From: Deltaproteobacteria bacterium
GTDB taxonomy: Bacteria > Myxococcota > SpSt-1050 > JACRCP01
Assembly (NCBI GenBank): GCA_016218965.1
Contig: JACRCP010000200.1
Location: 1-32,706 of the forward strand
Direction: 5' to 3'
DNA length: 32,706 nucleotides
Shown: positions 29,573 through 32,706 of the stretch, piece by piece
Position numbering within the stretch: position 1 is the stretch's first letter
Layout of the letters: the number at the start of each line of letters is the position of its first letter
Program-made: the position numbers and the translations under genes
Notes under the pieces: generated by a model
Database searches by the model: none
What the model saw: only the letters and a program-made list of their open reading frames with translations
What the model was told of the DNA's origin: nothing

Positions 29573-30121
29573 ATGATGAGGCGAGGCGGTTCGGTGGTTG
29601 TGGTGGCGTCCCTGGCGGTCCTGGTCCCGTGCCTGGCCCTTTGCGGAGGCTGCAGCGACAAGGGCGACATCCCGATCTATGACATCGGCCCCGGCGCAGG
29701 CGGCGGCGGCGCGGGAGTTGACGCCGGGGACGGGACGGGCGGGGGAGGTGGAGGGGGCGGCGGCGGAGGAGGTGGAGGCGGTGGTGGCGGGGGAGGGGGC
29801 GGCGGCGGGGGTGGTGGGACCGCGGACAGCGGAAATCAGGGCGACGAACCGTCCTGCATCACCTCACCGTGTCAGTGCGCGACGACCGGGAGCTGCGAGG
29901 AACCGTTCAAGAAATGTTCGGAGAGCGCGGGCTGCATCAAGGTCCTGCAGTGCAAGAAGGGGTGTTCGGTGAGCGATCCGTCGTGCGTGCAGACGTGCGT
30001 CGACGAGCAGTCGGCCGAGGCGGGCTACGAGTACGCTGACTGGAACGCGTGCGTGATGAGCGCCTGCATGGGCACCTGCAAGTTCCTGAACTGTGGCGAC
30101 TGCACGTGTCTCGGACCATAA
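29573..30121 (+). CDS. Lipoprotein with 27-residue poly-Gly linker and Cys-rich domain
   Basis: The protein has 182 residues. AAGGAG seven bases before the ATG; the leader ends LCGGC (C27). A Gly/Ala/Asp region follows, then 27 consecutive glycines (29738-29818) written with all four Gly codons. The C-terminal ~90 residues hold about 18 cysteines (CQCATTGSC, CIKVLQCKKGC, CMGTCKFLNCGDC). The design matches the lipoprotein at 28193, and the two probably form a small family. The long Gly chain may be a flexible tether or be modified. There is no enzyme motif. Confidence 0.85.
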   Translation: MMRRGGSVVVVASLAVLVPCLALCGGCSDKGDIPIYDIGPGAGGGGAGVDAGDGTGGGGGGGGGGGGGGGGGGGGGGGGGGGTADSGNQGDEPSCITSPCQCATTGSCEEPFKKCSESAGCIKVLQCKKGCSVSDPSCVQTCVDEQSAEAGYEYADWNACVMSACMGTCKFLNCGDCTCLGP

Positions 30122-30167
30122 AGGCGATTCGTGATCCTGGGGAAACGTGGGAGAATGCCGGCGACCC

Positions 30168-30240
30168 AACCGCGGAGGGCGCAGAGGGCGTGGAAGATGC
30201 CGGACATCGTTGATCTTCTTTCTCTGCGATCTCTGCGGTT
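30168..30240. repeat. MITE-like imperfect inverted repeat
   Basis: Left arm 30168-30190 (aaccgcggagggcgcagagg..) and right arm 30219-30240, which read on the minus strand begins aaccgcagagatcgcagag. 17 of 23 positions agree by hand count; each arm contains CGCAGAG. The 73-bp element has no ORF and fills the gap before trmFO. Confidence 0.55.
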
Positions 30241-30278
30241 CAAAGGGTTTCTAAAAAGAGCTTTGGGGATTGGGATTT

Positions 30279-31646
30279 GTGAATCCGGCGAAGAACGTGG
30301 CCGTGGTCGGAGGGGGGCTTGCCGGGTGCGAGGCGGCCAGTGTTCTCTCGAAAAACGGCGCCTCGGTGACGCTCTTCGAGATGAAGCCCGTTAGGTTCAG
30401 CGCCGCCCACAAAAACCCCGATCTGGGCGAGCTGGTCTGTTCGAATTCCCTGAAATCGGCACGGGCAGACCGGCCTCAAGGGGTTTTGAAGGACGAAATG
30501 CGGCTCCTCGGGTCGCTTGTCGTAGATGCGGCGGAACGGTCCGCGCTCCCCGGCGGCGAGGCGCTGGTCGTCGACCGCGCGAAGTTCGCCGCGGCGCTCA
30601 CCAAAAGTATCGAGGCGTTCGAGGGTCTCGAGGTCGTCCGATACGAAGTGACGGATTTGCGGGAGATGCTCGACGGTTTTGACTTCGTAGTTCTCGCCAC
30701 GGGGCCGCTCACGTCCGACGCGCTGGCCGCGAACCTCGCCGGGCTCACGGGGGAAGCGGGCCTGCACTTCTACGACGCGATCTCCCCCATCGTTTCTGCC
30801 GCAAGCGTCGACTTCTCGCGCGCCTTCAGGGCGTCGCGCCACGGCCGCGGCGGTGACGACTACGTCAACTGCCCGCTCTCCGAGGACGAATATCACGCCC
30901 TCCGCCTCGCAATCCTCGATGCGGTCAAGGTCGAGCCGCGCCCGTTCGAAGAGGCAAGGTACTTTGAGGCCTGCCTTCCGATAGAGATCATCGCCGCGCG
31001 CGGAGAGATGGCGCTGGCGTACGGCCCGCTGTCCCCCGCCGGGCTGCGGGACCCGGTCACCGGCAGGAGGCCGTTCTGCGTCCTGCAACTCCGCCTTGAA
31101 AACGCCGAGGGGAGCGCGTTTTCATTGGTGGCGTTTCAGACCAGGATGACGCAAGGCGAGCAGCAGAGGGCTCTCAAGATGGTCCCGGCGCTCCGCAACG
31201 CGGAGATCCTGAGGTACGGGTCGATCCACCGGAACACGTTTGTGGACGCGCCTGCGCAGCTCTCGGCGGACCTTTCGCTCAGGAAGGAGCCGCGGTTGTT
31301 CCTGGCCGGTGTCCTGACCGGTGTCGAGGGGTACTGCGAGTCGGCGGCCTCGGGGATCCTCGCAGGGTTGTTTGCCGCCGCGCGGATCCGGGGAGTGGCC
31401 ATTCCGCAGCCGCCGCCGACTGCCTGTCTGGGCGCCCTCCACCGGCACGTGAAAGGCGATCTCGTGCCCGGCCGGAAAAAGAGGCCGTACCAGCCGATGA
31501 ACATGAACCGCGGCCTGTTCCCGGAATTCCAGGAACGCGTACCCAAGGCAAAGGCGCCGGAGGTTCTCCACCAGAGGGCGTTGGGTGACATGAAAGAGTG
31601 GATCGAATCGCTTCGCGGGGCGGGCTTGTTGTTGCCGATTCGCTGA
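30279..31646 (+). CDS. trmFO: Methylenetetrahydrofolate-tRNA-(uracil-5-)-methyltransferase TrmFO
   Basis: The protein has 455 residues, standard length. It is a flavoenzyme that methylates U54 of tRNA to ribothymidine using 5,10-methylene-THF and reduced FAD. Visible signatures: FAD-binding VAVVGGGLAGCEAA (7-20), LVCSNSLKS with C54, FEACLPIEI with C232 (equivalents of Cys53 and Cys226 in the Bacillus subtilis enzyme), GYCESAASGILAG near the end of the FAD domain, and the C-terminal QPMNMNRGLFP. I chose GTG 30279; a TTG at 30270 is an alternative and the ribosome binding site is poor for both. It stands alone among envelope genes. Confidence 0.95.
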   Translation: MNPAKNVAVVGGGLAGCEAASVLSKNGASVTLFEMKPVRFSAAHKNPDLGELVCSNSLKSARADRPQGVLKDEMRLLGSLVVDAAERSALPGGEALVVDRAKFAAALTKSIEAFEGLEVVRYEVTDLREMLDGFDFVVLATGPLTSDALAANLAGLTGEAGLHFYDAISPIVSAASVDFSRAFRASRHGRGGDDYVNCPLSEDEYHALRLAILDAVKVEPRPFEEARYFEACLPIEIIAARGEMALAYGPLSPAGLRDPVTGRRPFCVLQLRLENAEGSAFSLVAFQTRMTQGEQQRALKMVPALRNAEILRYGSIHRNTFVDAPAQLSADLSLRKEPRLFLAGVLTGVEGYCESAASGILAGLFAAARIRGVAIPQPPPTACLGALHRHVKGDLVPGRKKRPYQPMNMNRGLFPEFQERVPKAKAPEVLHQRALGDMKEWIESLRGAGLLLPIR

Positions 31647-31687
31647 CGTTTGGGCGATTCTGAATGGTTTTTTGCGGCACCGGCGAG

Positions 31688-31693
31688 TATAAT
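31688..31693 (+). promoter_or_regulatory. Consensus -10 box upstream of the last lipoprotein
   Basis: A perfect TATAAT lies 35 bases before the ATG at 31729, inside the 82-bp gap after trmFO. The -35 region at the right distance (tggttt) is poor. Confidence 0.45.
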
Positions 31694-31728
31694 GGCGCCC
31701 AACGACGTTCCAAAGTCGGGAGGGTGCC

Positions 31729-32634
31729 ATGGCATTTGGCCGAAGGTGGTTCTGCTTGCCCCTTTTCGCTTTGTCCCTTATCCCTGTGCTGCTTACCTCT
31801 GCTTTTCTCGCGGCGTGCTCGACGGACCTGGCGGTCCCAGACGAGGCGCAGCTTGGCTGCGCGGCCGAGGCCGACTGCCCTTCGGGCTGGACGTGCAACG
31901 AGAAGGTCGGCCGGTGCGTCAAGACGACGAACATCGACTCGACGGCGCCGGGACTCGTCAGCGAAGTGATCGTTGCCCCGCCGGTTCTGAAGATGGCCGC
32001 GACGGCGACGGTGTCCTTTGAGGTGTCCGAGGATTTGTCGAAGCCGCCTGTCGTTTCGGTGAACGCCGGGACCGACCGACTGCTCTCGCTCGACGAATCG
32101 GCGTCGTCCGGCGCGAAATACGCCTTTTCCTACGCAGCGGCGGGCGACGAGCCACAGGGCGTCGAGTCGCCGATCTCGATTGTGCTCACCGACGAATCTG
32201 GGAACGAGTCCGGCAAGCTCTCGGGCAAGAGCCTGAAGTTCGACTTCCTGGCGCCGTCGGTCCAGGCGGACAAGGTGTTGGTGACCGGCTCGCCAGCAAA
32301 GAAGGACGGCGTTGTGACGGTGAAGTTCACGGTGTCCGAGCCTCTGGCCTCGGACCCCGTGGTCGTCCTTCGGGACGATGTAGGGGCGGCTGAAGCGAGC
32401 GAAGCGAGCGGAGTCCGCCCGCTCCTGAAGGACCCGTCCTCGACGGGACAGGACTACGTCTACGCGTACACGGCAACGGGAAGCGAGCCCGAGGTGCCGC
32501 CTGCCCCTCCGCCGGTAGTCGCCGGAGCCCCCGAAGGGGGCGGCATAGGGGTAGCCCAGGGCGTGAGCCCTGAACGTTATACACATCTACCCAACCGCAG
32601 CTGGCTGAAGATTTTTCTGGACACAGGGTCGTGA
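31729..32634 (+). CDS. Lipoprotein with Ig-like repeats and repeat-derived C terminus
   Basis: The protein has 301 residues. GGAGGG four bases before the ATG; the leader ends FLAAC (C30). One short cysteine module (CAAEADCPSGWTCNEKVGRC) follows. Then come two Ig-like/cadherin-type units of about 95 residues (APGLVSEVIVAPPVLKM.. and APSVQADKVLVTG..), each containing T-V-x-F-x-V-S-E. Such repeats occur in long adhesins. The second unit is interrupted by VGAAEASEASGVRPLLKD, encoded by a tandem gcgagcgaa repeat. The last ~45 residues come from two hairpin-forming repeats. The gene may therefore be a truncated relic of a longer adhesin. Confidence 0.75.
   Translation: MAFGRRWFCLPLFALSLIPVLLTSAFLAACSTDLAVPDEAQLGCAAEADCPSGWTCNEKVGRCVKTTNIDSTAPGLVSEVIVAPPVLKMAATATVSFEVSEDLSKPPVVSVNAGTDRLLSLDESASSGAKYAFSYAAAGDEPQGVESPISIVLTDESGNESGKLSGKSLKFDFLAPSVQADKVLVTGSPAKKDGVVTVKFTVSEPLASDPVVVLRDDVGAAEASEASGVRPLLKDPSSTGQDYVYAYTATGSEPEVPPAPPPVVAGAPEGGGIGVAQGVSPERYTHLPNRSWLKIFLDTGS
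32384..32420. repeat. Hairpin with tandem gcgagcgaa inside coding sequence
   Basis: gggcgg (32384-32389) pairs with ccgccc (32415-32420) around a tandem agcgagcga unit. It is translated in frame within the last lipoprotein and looks like an inserted intergenic-type repeat. Confidence 0.45.
32527..32572. repeat. Two consecutive hairpins in the lipoprotein 3' end
   Basis: gccccc-gaa-gggggc (32527-32541) and cagggc-gtga-gccctg (32557-32572), separated by 15 bases. Structure of this kind is typical of non-coding dispersed repeats, not of adhesin coding sequence. It supplies residues of the protein tail. Confidence 0.6.
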
Positions 32635-32647
32635 CTGTGGCATACAG

Positions 32648-32661
32648 TCGTCCATGGACGA
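32648..32661. promoter_or_regulatory. 14-bp perfect palindrome at the start of a possible gene
   Basis: tcgtccatggacga is a perfect palindrome spanning the ATG at 32654. It could be an operator or an mRNA hairpin hiding the start codon. Chance cannot be excluded. Confidence 0.4.
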
Positions 32662-32706
32662 CCGACTCGGGACCGTTCTCGACGTTCCCCGGACACTCCT
32701 TGGCAA
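32654..32706 (+). CDS. Possible start of a gene cut by the window edge
   Basis: Seventeen open codons (MDDRLGTVLDVPRTLLG) reach the end of the window. No ribosome binding site; a weak -10-like catacag lies about 8 bases upstream. Too short to identify. Confidence 0.25.
   Translation, partial: MDDRLGTVLDVPRTLLG

Overview
The window is high-G+C bacterial DNA with long, tightly packed genes. It contains no rRNA or tRNA genes, no CRISPR array and no phage module that I can see. About half of the predicted genes (13 of roughly 25) encode lipoproteins: a short hydrophobic leader ends at a lipobox cysteine and is followed by Asp/Ala/Gly/Thr-rich or poly-Gly linkers and cysteine-rich or beta-propeller modules. 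Together with a DUF507 protein, a folate-type TrmFO, choice-of-anchor-D/VWA architecture and Asn-Gly-Cys-Glu cysteine repeats, this style suggests a myxobacterium-like or other deltaproteobacterial-grade lineage, probably uncultured. That placement is inference from gene style, not from a marker phylogeny.

Layout. 1-8.5 kb: a radical SAM/SPASM enzyme (68-1171, +), then a minus-strand pair consisting of a 1448-residue mosaic metalloprotease (3253-7599) and a seven-blade propeller lipoprotein (1332-3224). Beyond them lies a SPASM-only remnant (7810-8220) that is about 92% identical to the 3' end of the first gene. 8.5-13 kb: a plus-strand operon of two cysteine-rich lipoproteins, then a MEMO-family and an AMMECR1-family protein, both of which carry lipoprotein leaders. 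12.9-14.2 kb: three copies of a 56-bp two-hairpin REP-like repeat around a frameshifted RAYT-type transposase. 14-17 kb: two lipoproteins and a MntA-HepT toxin-antitoxin pair. 17-20.5 kb: a minus-strand unknown gene and a large lipoprotein with anchor-D (ASH-like) and VWA-like regions. 20.6-21.9 kb: DUF507, a small coupled ORF and a TPR membrane protein. 22-28 kb: a minus-strand series with two more propeller lipoproteins, a CsgG/TolB-like exported protein and a second HepT-MntA pair with an extra truncated MNT gene. 28-32.7 kb: two poly-Gly/Cys-rich lipoproteins, a HAD hydrolase, TrmFO, a lipoprotein with a repeat-derived tail, and the possible start of a gene cut by the window edge.

The points I would follow first are: (1) the AMMECR1-MEMO pair that appears to be exported, behind two Cys-rich lipoproteins; (2) the family of three lipoproteins sharing seven propeller blades and a C-terminal two-cysteine tail; (3) the REP/RAYT locus; (4) the duplicated SPASM end, with a small insertion-like element just beyond it. 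Functions are read from motifs by eye. Identity values are hand counts, and no database search was made.
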